The notes: generated by a model from the sequence alone, not told the origin. DNA of 10,918 nt from an uncultured Verrucomicrobiota bacterium (GCA_945487985.1 CALYTX010000025.1:1-10918); one strand, 5' to 3'; numbered from the stretch's first letter, positions 1 to 6,785 are shown. Program-made: numbers and translations.

Positions 1-108
1 GGCGTTGGCGATGGCAAGCCCCATCCGCCACAACGCTACAATCTGGGCTACACTCTCGATTCCGATTTGAGGGCACCTGGCGCGGGAAACTGCCAGATTG
101 CGCAATAA
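1..108 (+). CDS. C-terminal end of an unidentified upstream protein (partial)
   Basis: Frame 1 is open from the window edge to a TAA at 106-108 and encodes 35 residues, rich in Gly, Pro and Asp (for example RYNLGYTLDSDLRAPG near the middle). It stops three bases before the ATG of the pseudouridine synthase, in the same frame. That is the tight spacing expected of an operon, and it is the main reason to treat this as a real gene end. The fragment is too short to assign a family, and no function is proposed. Frame 3 is also open here, so the call rests on spacing and plausible composition only. Confidence 0.4.
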   Translation, partial: GVGDGKPHPPQRYNLGYTLDSDLRAPGAGNCQIAQ

Positions 109-111
109 GTT

Positions 112-840
112 ATGCGTGCAAGAAAAGGTCGTTTGCCTTTCGTCGTGCTTTACGAAGACGAATCGATAATCGTCATCGACAAGCCCCACGCGTTGCTTTC
201 CACTCATACGAAGTTATTTGGACGCGCCGCGCGCGAAGCACAGCCGACGGTTGAAAATCTGATTAACGATTACCTGCGTAAGGGACAGTTAAAATCGAAA
301 AAGCGAGTTTGGTTAGTGCATCGTCTCGATCGCGAGACCAGCGGGGTGATGATGATGGCCAAGTCGCTTGAGGCTTCCGAGTTCTATCGCGCCGATTGGA
401 ATCGGCTTACAAAAAAGACCTATCTTGCGCGCGTGAAAGGGCTGATCGAGGCCGACGAGGGAGTGTTTGAATCGTATCTGCGCGAGGATGACGACGGCTA
501 CAAGGTCCGTTCGGTCACGCCTCAGTCTGGTTCGCACCGCACCATCCCTAAAGGCGGCAAGCCCGCTCGATTGGCTAAAACTTCGTGGCGGAAGCTTTCC
601 GCAGGCAAGACGACGACGCTGGTGGAGGTTTATCTGCATTCCGGACGCAAGAATCAAATACGTGTTCATTTCGCCGAAGCCGGTCATCCGGTTGTGGGCG
701 ATTGCAAGTACGGCGGCGGCAAGGCTCCGAGGATGCTTCTGCACGCGCTCAGGCTGCGCGTGCGCCATTTCCGTACCGGTGAATGGATGGAGTTTGTCGC
801 GCCCGCGCCACAGGCGCTTTTCAGCGAGGAGCGTACGTAG
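112..840 (+). CDS. RluA-family RNA pseudouridine synthase
   Basis: This 242-residue cytoplasmic enzyme should isomerise specific uridines in rRNA or tRNA to pseudouridine. The family signature HRLDRETSG lies at residues 70-78, with the catalytic aspartate at D73. The conserved later block, HSGRKNQIRVH followed by GHPVVGDCKYG, spans about 176-201, and a ligand-loop-like segment VIDKPHALLS lies at 21-30. The protein starts almost directly in the catalytic domain and has no N-terminal S4 RNA-binding domain. That resembles the short RluA/TruC-like members rather than RluC or RluD. The target base cannot be told from sequence. The ATG at 112 has no clear Shine-Dalgarno and lies three bases after the upstream stop, so translation may be coupled. 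The next gene starts two bases after this stop. Confidence 0.93.
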   Translation: MRARKGRLPFVVLYEDESIIVIDKPHALLSTHTKLFGRAAREAQPTVENLINDYLRKGQLKSKKRVWLVHRLDRETSGVMMMAKSLEASEFYRADWNRLTKKTYLARVKGLIEADEGVFESYLREDDDGYKVRSVTPQSGSHRTIPKGGKPARLAKTSWRKLSAGKTTTLVEVYLHSGRKNQIRVHFAEAGHPVVGDCKYGGGKAPRMLLHALRLRVRHFRTGEWMEFVAPAPQALFSEERT

Positions 841-842
841 CC

Positions 843-1736
843 ATGGGGTGGACTGGCTGGATTCTTGCCAGCGCGGTGTTCCTCGCGTTCTACGACATCG
901 CGAAAAAACACGCTGTAGCCGGCAATGCTGTTTTGCCGACCTTGCTTTGCTCTACGCTTTTTGGATGTGCCGCCTTCGCCGCGGTCGCGCTCACCATCGG
1001 CGGCGGCGTCGAGACGCTTATGCGCATTGATGCGAGAATTCTGCTGCTGGCGTCGGTCAAGAGCGTGATTGTGGCTGTGTCTTGGGTGTTCACGTTTTGC
1101 GCCCTGCGAACGCTGCCCATCACAATTGCCACCCCCATTCGTGCTTCCGCGCCGGCCCTTGTGTTCCTGATTGCTTTTTTTCTCTACGGCGAAAGACCGA
1201 GTCCGCTTCAGGGAGCGGGCATGGCGATGGTGTTTGCGGGCTATTTCGCATTTTCCTGGGCGGGAAAGAGCGAGGGCATTGATTTCTTCCGTTGTCCTGC
1301 CGTGGGGCTGGCTGTTCTTGGGGCGGTGTTTTCGGCGTGCTCGGCCATTTGGGACAAATACTTGTTCCAGTGTTGTCGGCTCGACAAGGAAGCGGTCCAG
1401 TTCGTTTTCCAATGCGCGCTCGTAATCGTCTACGGCACTATGCTCTCGATACGCTGGGCGTTTCGGGTTCTTCTTGGTAGCGCGGACGGAGGATGTCGTT
1501 TTCAATGGCGATGGTCGATTCCTTTCGTCGGCATATTGCTTGCCACTGCCGACTGGCTCTATTTCTCCGGCATCGCCTCGGATGGCGCGCCAATTAGCGT
1601 TGCCTCGTTGATGCGGCGTTTTTCAGTTGTCATTACGTTTCTTGCCGGGGCGAAATTCTTTCACGAGCGCAACCTTGTGCGCAAAGGCATTGCCCTCGCG
1701 GCGATTCTATCTGGGGTGATATTGCTTTGTCTGTGA
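843..1736 (+). CDS. EamA/DMT-family integral membrane transporter
   Basis: A 297-residue, very hydrophobic protein with about ten predicted membrane helices, the usual size and shape of the drug/metabolite transporter superfamily (two EamA repeats). Each half ends in the typical pattern of a short charged ER-containing loop followed by a Gly-rich helix: FLYGERPSPLQG at about 113-124 in the first half, and FFHERNLVRKG at about 272-282 followed by a helix ending GVILL in the second. The substrate cannot be predicted; relatives export amino acids, drugs or metabolites. I chose the ATG at 843 rather than an in-frame ATG at 783. It has GAGGAG at 826-831 upstream, avoids a 58-base overlap with the pseudouridine synthase gene and places the first helix at the N-terminus. 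The gene probably forms an operon with the synthase, but no functional link is evident. Confidence 0.88.
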   Translation: MGWTGWILASAVFLAFYDIAKKHAVAGNAVLPTLLCSTLFGCAAFAAVALTIGGGVETLMRIDARILLLASVKSVIVAVSWVFTFCALRTLPITIATPIRASAPALVFLIAFFLYGERPSPLQGAGMAMVFAGYFAFSWAGKSEGIDFFRCPAVGLAVLGAVFSACSAIWDKYLFQCCRLDKEAVQFVFQCALVIVYGTMLSIRWAFRVLLGSADGGCRFQWRWSIPFVGILLATADWLYFSGIASDGAPISVASLMRRFSVVITFLAGAKFFHERNLVRKGIALAAILSGVILLCL

Positions 1737-1786
1737 ACGCTGCTGTGGAGATATACGCAGTCAGGGGGAATGGCTCCATATACTAT

Positions 1787-1827
1787 CCTTTTGAGTATTG
1801 TCGCTTTTCATAGGGGTTTGATACAAT
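1787..1827 (+). promoter_or_regulatory. Promoter of the GH5 lipoprotein gene with shared upstream element
   Basis: A -35-like TTGTCG at 1798-1803 is followed after 18 bases by an extended -10 box, TGaTACAAT at 1819-1827. The ATG of the GH5 gene begins six bases after the -10 box, so the transcript would be leaderless or nearly so. The 15-bp sequence CCTTTTGAGTATTGT at 1787-1801 recurs exactly upstream of exbB, at the same 35-base offset from its -10 box. The rest of the 97-base gap (1737-1833) shows no convincing terminator. Confidence 0.6.
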
Positions 1828-1833
1828 CGACTT

Positions 1834-3048
1834 ATGAAATATTTGCTTATATTTTTGCTCGGGGTGACAGCCTGTGGTTGCGCCATTGACAAAGTTTCCT
1901 CCGCTCCGGCGGGATTCGTGACTGCCGTCGGCGACAAGCTTTTCGACCAAGCCTCGGGCGGACGGCGAATCGTGCTTCGAGGCGTCAATGCCGGCGGCTG
2001 GCTCGTTACTGAAAACTGGATGTGTCCCAACAAGATTGCCGCTTCGGAAACGGAAACCTACGAGAGTTTTGTGCAGCGTTTTGGACGTGAACGGGCCGAC
2101 GAACTCTACGAGGTTTATCGTGATTCGTGGTGGGGCGAAGAAGATTTCGCCAATATCCGCTCGTTAGGGATGAATGTCATCCGTCTGCCATTGGGCTGGC
2201 GCGAGTTGATGACCGCCGAAGGTGAGATGCTGGAAGCCGGTTTCCGGCGTATCGATTGGTTTATCGATCGCGCCGCGCATCATGGACTCTACACGATTCT
2301 CGACTTGCACGCGGCGCCAGGCAGCCAGAACGGGCGCGACCACTCCGGGGAAGTTCGCTTTGCGAAGACCTTTTTCGACGAGAAATATCTAAATCTGACC
2401 TGCCGGCTATGGCGGACTCTGGCTTCGCGCTACCGCGATAATCGCTGGGTGGCGGCGTATGATTTAGTGAACGAACCTGAAGGTAAGGTTGGCGGGCTTT
2501 CAAGCGATCCAGCTGTCGAGAAGGGTATCGACCGGCTCTACCGCAGCGTCCGCGAGATCGATTCCGACCACTTGATTATGATTGGCGCATGCTGGGATCC
2601 GTGCCATCTGCCGCCCCCGGCTAAATACGGTTGGACGAATGTGGCTTACGAATATCACTTCTACGCCTGGGGCGCGGAGAAGGATTCGCGGAAGATTCTC
2701 GAAAACCTCGAGATGCACCGTGACCGCGAGCGCAAGGACGGCCATAAGGTTCCTGTGTACGTGGGCGAGTTCACCTTCTTTGTGGATGAGGCCTGGGAGC
2801 AGTGCCTGCAACTTATGGCCGAAGAAGGGTGGAGCTGGAGCGTTTGGACGTGGAAGAATACAAGCCCCAACTATAATTGGGGTTTGTGGCGCGGCTATTA
2901 CCATTCGCCGGAAACCGACGCGCTCAAGAGCGACGACTTCGAAACGGTGAAAAGAAAGTGGCGGGCGATGGGGAAACGAGGTGTTTTCCAGCGTAACCGC
3001 CGCGTGACCGACATTATCCGCCGCCACATTGAGAAATACCCCTTTTGA
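1834..3048 (+). CDS. GH5-family glycoside hydrolase, lipoprotein
   Basis: A 404-residue clan GH-A endo- or exo-glucanase-type enzyme, predicted to be an envelope-anchored lipoprotein. Residues 1-13 form a short signal peptide ending in a lipobox, VTAC, so C14 would be lipidated. Family GH5 landmarks follow in order: LRGVNAGGWLV at 48-58, DLHAAPGSQNG at 157-167, the acid/base glutamate E214 in VNEP (212-215), YEYHFY at 272-277, and the nucleophile E312 in VGEF (310-313). The GGWLV and HAAPGSQNG blocks resemble the fungal exo-1,3-beta-glucanase subfamily (GH5_9), so a beta-glucan substrate is plausible but unproven. No separate binding module is visible. The ATG has no Shine-Dalgarno and sits six bases after an extended -10 box, consistent with leaderless initiation. 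The downstream exbB cluster has its own promoter, which overlaps this gene's stop codon. Confidence 0.9.
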   Translation: MKYLLIFLLGVTACGCAIDKVSSAPAGFVTAVGDKLFDQASGGRRIVLRGVNAGGWLVTENWMCPNKIAASETETYESFVQRFGRERADELYEVYRDSWWGEEDFANIRSLGMNVIRLPLGWRELMTAEGEMLEAGFRRIDWFIDRAAHHGLYTILDLHAAPGSQNGRDHSGEVRFAKTFFDEKYLNLTCRLWRTLASRYRDNRWVAAYDLVNEPEGKVGGLSSDPAVEKGIDRLYRSVREIDSDHLIMIGACWDPCHLPPPAKYGWTNVAYEYHFYAWGAEKDSRKILENLEMHRDRERKDGHKVPVYVGEFTFFVDEAWEQCLQLMAEEGWSWSVWTWKNTSPNYNWGLWRGYYHSPETDALKSDDFETVKRKWRAMGKRGVFQRNRRVTDIIRRHIEKYPF

Positions 3049-3081
3049 GTATTGTTCGTACGAACCGGCAATTGCTATAAT
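3041..3081 (+). promoter_or_regulatory. Promoter of the exbB-exbD-TolA-like-GH cluster
   Basis: A -35-like TTGTTC at 3052-3057 and, 18 bases on, an extended -10 box TGcTATAAT at 3073-3081 precede exbB. A start near 3088 would give a leader of about 35 bases. The 15-bp element CCTTTTGAGTATTGT at 3041-3055 is identical to the one before the GH5 gene, has the same distance to the -10 box and covers the -35 region. It overlaps the TGA of the GH5 gene (3046-3048), so its conservation is partly in coding DNA. Confidence 0.65.
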
Positions 3082-3107
3082 TTCAACTGCTAAATCAATT
3101 ATTCTAT

Positions 3108-3111
3108 GGAG
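3108..3111 (+). promoter_or_regulatory. Shine-Dalgarno of exbB
   Basis: GGAG lies 11 bases before the ATG at 3123. Four in-frame ATGs (3123, 3129, 3135 and 3138) are possible starts. The first fits this site best and keeps the Lys residues of the signal peptide n-region. A four-codon frame (ATG at 3112, TGA at 3124-3126) overlaps the exbB start as ATGA, but its ATG directly abuts the GGAG, so it is probably not used. Confidence 0.55.
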
Positions 3112-3122
3112 ATGAAATCAAA

Positions 3123-3881
3123 ATGAAAATGAAGATGATGATCCTGGCGCTCGCATTCGCGGGGGCGGTTTCGATGCAGAAGGTTTGCGCCGACGACCAG
3201 TCTAACGCTGCGGCAACGCCGGCTGGGGAGGTGGCGGCTGCGCCCAACGAAGTGACGGCGCTCGACCAGTTTGCCATCTTCTGGCGACAGGGCGGTCTGA
3301 CAATGTATTTCATCGCGGCCCTGTCGATTCTCGGCATCGGTTGCGCGCTGGAACGATTTTGCCATCTGGGAAAGAACCGTACGGTTCCGGACGGCTTTAC
3401 GGCGGAAGTGATTTCGCTCTGGAAAGCCGGCAAGTTCGACGATGTGGCCGCGCTTTGTCGCGACAACAACTCGATGCTTGCGCGCGTAGTTGAGACGATG
3501 CTTCAGCACAAAGATTCGAAAGACTACCAGGAAGTGAAGCTGTTCGCTGAAGACAAGGTCGGCCGCGAGTTGCGTCTCGAGAACCGCAAGGCGGCGATGC
3601 TTTCAATGGCGGCAACCCTCGCGCCGTTGCTGGGCCTTTTCGGCACCGTATTCGGTCTTTTAGGAGCGTTCGGCACGGTGGCGGCGATGGGTGAGATGGG
3701 CGATGCCTCGGTCTTGGCTGACGATATCGGCAAGGCGTTGGCCACCACTGTGGCAGGGTTGGCTGTTTCGATGCCGTGTCTTTTCGTTTTCGGATTGATC
3801 AAAAACCGTCTCAATCTCTATGCCGTGTTGCTGGAGGAGGAAGTGGCCGATCTTGTCAACCAACTTTTCGTCAGAAAGTGA
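3123..3881 (+). CDS. exbB: ExbB/TolQ/MotA-type proton channel protein
   Basis: A 252-residue inner-membrane protein that should form, with the following ExbD-like protein, a proton-driven motor energising a TonB- or TolA-like partner. Residues 1-23 look like a cleavable signal peptide (possible cleavage after VCA at 21-23), followed by an Ala/Pro-rich stretch. Membrane helices lie at roughly 58-76, 158-186 and 203-226. The family hallmark APLLGLFGTVFGLLG lies at 167-181, and the last helix contains ATTVAGLAVSMP at 207-218, with the polar Thr residues that line the channel in this family. A hydrophilic cytoplasmic loop connects helices 1 and 2. ExbB cannot be told from TolQ by sequence alone; the signal peptide and the neighbours favour a dedicated motor over the housekeeping Tol system. 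The stop is nine bases before exbD. Confidence 0.93.
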   Translation: MKMKMMILALAFAGAVSMQKVCADDQSNAAATPAGEVAAAPNEVTALDQFAIFWRQGGLTMYFIAALSILGIGCALERFCHLGKNRTVPDGFTAEVISLWKAGKFDDVAALCRDNNSMLARVVETMLQHKDSKDYQEVKLFAEDKVGRELRLENRKAAMLSMAATLAPLLGLFGTVFGLLGAFGTVAAMGEMGDASVLADDIGKALATTVAGLAVSMPCLFVFGLIKNRLNLYAVLLEEEVADLVNQLFVRK

Positions 3882-3890
3882 GGGACGGAA

Positions 3891-4307
3891 ATGGCCGTCA
3901 AATACGATGAAGACGAAAAAATCGAAGTGTCGCTCACTTCGATGATGGATTGCATCTTTCTGATGCTGATCTTCTTTCTGGTCTCGAGCCAGCTGAAGAA
4001 GGTCGAGAAAGAAGTGCCTCTCGAGCTGCCGACGGCGAATGTCACCCGAAGCGTGAAGGCGACAGCCGACCTCATCAAGGTTTCCGTCACCGCCAAAGGA
4101 GAACTCTACGTCAACTCCAAACCCGTCGGCGCGGCTGGGTTGCGCGCGGCGCTCACCGCCGCCAGGGCGGAAAACCCCGACCGGCGCATCCGGCTCGACG
4201 GCGACGTCTACGCGCCATTCCGTTCGATTGTGCAGGTGCTTGACACTTGCCAGCAGGAAGGGCTGGTGGTGGTCGGTATCCATACGGCCGATGGACTTCC
4301 CAAATAA
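3891..4307 (+). CDS. exbD: ExbD/TolR-type motor subunit
   Basis: A 138-residue single-span inner-membrane protein. It has a short cytoplasmic N-terminus (1-12), one helix at about 15-33 and a periplasmic domain to the end. The essential membrane aspartate of the family is present as D20 in LTSMMDCIF (15-23), matching the position that carries protons in ExbD and TolR. The periplasmic part has the expected pattern: a short linker, LIKVSVTAKGELYVN at 61-75, RRIRLDGDVYAPF at 98-110 and a terminal strand LVVVGIHT at 125-132. Its start lies nine bases after the exbB stop, with a purine-rich Shine-Dalgarno-like GAGGGACGGA at 3880-3889. It should act in a complex with the upstream ExbB. The length is normal for the family. 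Confidence 0.92.
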   Translation: MAVKYDEDEKIEVSLTSMMDCIFLMLIFFLVSSQLKKVEKEVPLELPTANVTRSVKATADLIKVSVTAKGELYVNSKPVGAAGLRAALTAARAENPDRRIRLDGDVYAPFRSIVQVLDTCQQEGLVVVGIHTADGLPK

Positions 4308-4331
4308 CGCTATTTAAACCATTGCTGAACA

Positions 4332-6767
4332 ATGCAAACCAATCTCTTTGCCGATGAGATTCGCCAGCGCGAGCGCGAAAGGCGGCGGCGAGAGCCGCTG
4401 TGGAGTCTGTTGTCGTTTCTGCTTCACGGCGCGCTGTTCGTCGTAGTCGTCTTGTGCACTCCGGTCAAGGAATTGATCATCCCCGAGTCTCGCGAGAAGG
4501 CCAATCCGGCGGCGGATTTGCCGGCCGATCGCATTGAAGATATCGGAGAGCGCCTTTCTGAAGTGCGCATGAACGAGTTGCTTGCGCAGATACAGGTTAT
4601 GCAGGATGTTCTGCATAATATTGATATTATGAAGGAGCAGCTCGCCAAAGACTACGACCAGTTCGCCGAGAAGACTTCCGAGAATGTCCGCTCGGAACTG
4701 GAAAGGTTCGTTGCGGAAACGGCTCAGGCTCAGGCTCAGACAACTGCGGCTCAGACTGAAGTTCGCAGGCAGATCGAGGCGATGGTCGAGATCGAGACGA
4801 AAGCCGACCTCGCCGATAAGCAGGTTTCCGAAGAGTTGCGGCAGCAAGCCCAGAAACTTCAGGAGGAAACTTGCGAGAAGACGAATACTGCCCAGGCGAA
4901 CGCCGTCAACGCGCTGGACAAGCTCGAGGTCAAGGCCGATTTCGCCGGCTTTAAGAAAACCGCCGAAGCGGCCGCGAAATTCCGCGAGGCGCAGATAGAG
5001 GCGGCCAAGCAGCAAGATGCCAGCCAGAACGAATCTATTGTCACTGCCCGTGAACTTGCCAAGATAGCGGATGCGGAAAAGCGCTACAAAGCCGAGGATG
5101 CGAAAATGGCCAAAGCTCAAGCCAAGCTTGAGGAGAACGCCCAGCTCAAGGCCAAAGCCGACGAGCTCGCCGCCAAGGCGGAGACTTCTATCATGCAGGC
5201 CAGCATCGCACGCGACCGCCTCAAGGAAGAAAAAAAATGGGAAGAGGCAAAGAAGCATCAAGCGGCAATTGCCGCCAGCCATCGCGAACTCGACAAGGCC
5301 AAGCGCGATTCGCAGAACGCACAGCGGCGCATCAATGAAGCAAAAAGTGCTTATGCCCATGCGGAAAAGCGCCGCAGTGAATTTGCCGACCAGTGCGAGC
5401 AGTTGGCTAAAACCAGGAAAGAGAAGGGCAATGTTCGTCAGCTTGAGAAACTCGACCGTGCAAGCGAATCCCAGCGGCGCCTGAACGAGCGTATCGAGAC
5501 GCTCAAGGCGATTCTCGCAGCCGATTGCGCCCAGCTCGAAAAACTTGCGCAGGGCGACGCCCGGGAGGAAAACAAGCTTGTCGATGCGCCGGCAGCGCAA
5601 ATGGATATGAATGCGGCTTACGAACTGGCGAAGGAATTAGAAAGCGCAATTGCCGAAAGTTACAAGGACATCAAAGCCACCGAAACGGCCATAGCCAAGA
5701 AGATGAGTTTCACCTCTGCCCATAAGATCACCGATGTAGCCAAGCCCGCGCGTCTATCCGCCGACGTTGAGGCTCTGGAAGCCAAGCCACGCACGAAAGA
5801 AGCTCTCGACCGGCAGAAGGTTGCGCAATCCGAAGTCGTTCGTGAAGCCGACAACATGGTCGAGTCGACAGTAGCAATGATGAACGAGGCAATGGAAATC
5901 GTGTTCGGGAAGGACGAAGCGAGCGAATTGTCGTCCAAGACCAGTCCGCGCGAGGTGAAACGTCTCGAGGAGGCTGATTTGGCAGAGCGTTCAAGCGACC
6001 AAGCTGTCGCCGAGCGCATGGCGGCAATGGAGGCTGCAAACGACTATCAGCTCAAGCTCGCAGACGCGGCGGCCGAGGATGCTTCCGCCAAGGCGAAAGA
6101 TCTGGCCGAACTTATGCGTGAACAGCAGAGTTCGGCGGCCGAAGAAGGCAAGGCGAAAGGCTTCGCAGGCGGGCCTCCGGGACTCAAGAGCGGCGAACTT
6201 TCGCTCGTTCCAGGCAATGTTGTTTGTCTTGGCGGCGAGGCTAAAAATGCCATTCCGGCAAAATGGATGTACATCAATTCCTGGCATGTGATTGGTCCGT
6301 TCCCCAACCCGAACCGCGTTAATTTGCGTCGCAAATTCGCGCCGGAGTCGAAGGTCGATCTCGATGCGACCTATGTGGGCAAGGATGGTCGGGTTCTGAA
6401 GTGGGAGTTCTGCCAGGCCAAGAGCTGTCCGCCGCCACAGCCGTGGATGGCCGACTGGCGCGCCGAAATCATCCCCGAGAAGAAGGAGGAGTATTCGATC
6501 TACTACGCCTACGCCGAGGTGTTTTTTGACGAAGATTGCGATAGGTGGGTGGCTATCGGTTCTGACGACCGCAGCGACATTTGGTTAAACGATGTGCCGA
6601 TCTGGGGCTCGTCGAACAAGCTCAAGGCGTGGACGCTGGCGGAGGATTTTCGCCGGGTGCATTTCCGCAAGGGACGCAACCGCATCCTCGCGCGCATTGA
6701 GAACGGCCACTGGAATTGCGGATGGTCGATGTGCATTTCACTTGAGGATGGCAAAGTCGGCCTATAA
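4332..6767 (+). CDS. TonB/TolA-like coiled-coil protein with C-terminal beta-sandwich-like domain
   Basis: An 811-residue protein in the position where exbB-exbD operons usually encode TonB or TolA. Architecture: a strongly charged cytoplasmic segment (1-22, with RERERRRRE at 13-21) and one membrane helix (about 23-43). A very long Ala/Lys/Glu/Gln-rich region of predicted helix and coiled coil (about 62-608) follows, with breaks near 406-426, 460-490 and 527-541. Then come a Gly/Pro linker (610-620) and a C-terminal globular domain (about 643-807). The helix has S28 and H32 followed by Gly-Ala, matching S16, H20, G21 and A22 of E. coli TonB. The end domain contains WHVIGPFPNP (651-660), VAIGSDDRSDIWLND (740-754) and RKGRNRILARIENG (779-792). 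These resemble galactose-binding-like jelly-roll modules in secreted PVC proteins, and no TonB or TolA C-terminal domain is seen. There is no Shine-Dalgarno. Function is inferred: a motor-driven periplasmic arm with a possible glycan-binding tip. It could instead be structural. Confidence 0.85.
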   Translation: MQTNLFADEIRQRERERRRREPLWSLLSFLLHGALFVVVVLCTPVKELIIPESREKANPAADLPADRIEDIGERLSEVRMNELLAQIQVMQDVLHNIDIMKEQLAKDYDQFAEKTSENVRSELERFVAETAQAQAQTTAAQTEVRRQIEAMVEIETKADLADKQVSEELRQQAQKLQEETCEKTNTAQANAVNALDKLEVKADFAGFKKTAEAAAKFREAQIEAAKQQDASQNESIVTARELAKIADAEKRYKAEDAKMAKAQAKLEENAQLKAKADELAAKAETSIMQASIARDRLKEEKKWEEAKKHQAAIAASHRELDKAKRDSQNAQRRINEAKSAYAHAEKRRSEFADQCEQLAKTRKEKGNVRQLEKLDRASESQRRLNERIETLKAILAADCAQLEKLAQGDAREENKLVDAPAAQMDMNAAYELAKELESAIAESYKDIKATETAIAKKMSFTSAHKITDVAKPARLSADVEALEAKPRTKEALDRQKVAQSEVVREADNMVESTVAMMNEAMEIVFGKDEASELSSKTSPREVKRLEEADLAERSSDQAVAERMAAMEAANDYQLKLADAAAEDASAKAKDLAELMREQQSSAAEEGKAKGFAGGPPGLKSGELSLVPGNVVCLGGEAKNAIPAKWMYINSWHVIGPFPNPNRVNLRRKFAPESKVDLDATYVGKDGRVLKWEFCQAKSCPPPQPWMADWRAEIIPEKKEEYSIYYAYAEVFFDEDCDRWVAIGSDDRSDIWLNDVPIWGSSNKLKAWTLAEDFRRVHFRKGRNRILARIENGHWNCGWSMCISLEDGKVGL
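4721..4738 (+). repeat. Short in-frame tandem hexamer GGCTCA (3 copies)
   Basis: Three tandem GGCTCA units encode alternating Ala-Gln (residues 131-136) in the coiled-coil region of the TolA-like protein. A further Ala-Gln pair lies just downstream (residues 140-141). This is typical low-complexity growth of a helical arm and may vary in copy number between strains. Confidence 0.6.
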
Positions 6768-6785
6768 CGGAAATGTAGAGCAGGA

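Noticed and set aside
783..842. Earlier in-frame ATG for the DMT transporter
   Set aside because: It would overlap the pseudouridine synthase gene by 58 bases and add a charged leader unlike the family; the ATG at 843 has a Shine-Dalgarno.
684..1505. 273-residue open frame on the minus strand across the synthase/transporter junction
   Set aside because: The product is Arg-, Lys-, His- and Ser-rich with no domain, and it overlaps two well-supported plus-strand genes.
1737..1786. Terminator or riboswitch in the gap before the GH5 gene
   Set aside because: Only a four-pair stem with a two-base loop (ATGG-CT-CCAT) is visible, without a T-tract, and no riboswitch-like structure is recognised.
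3660..4283. 207-residue open frame on the minus strand over exbB/exbD
   Set aside because: It is the antisense of two clear family members, and its His/Asp/Arg-rich composition is unlike a real protein.
5223..5239. AAGGAAG plus an eight-base A run before an ATG at 5237: possible slippage site or internal start
   Set aside because: The internal ATG is out of frame and leads to a stop after about 34 codons. The A run encodes Glu-Lys-Lys in frame, and no product requires a frameshift.
4314..5600. 428-residue open frame on the minus strand, opposite the coiled-coil gene
   Set aside because: It is a by-product of the biased Ala/Lys/Glu/Gln codons on the plus strand, which rarely give stop codons in antisense. 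Its product is Leu/Phe/Gly/Arg-rich without a recognisable family, and the plus-strand gene fits the operon.
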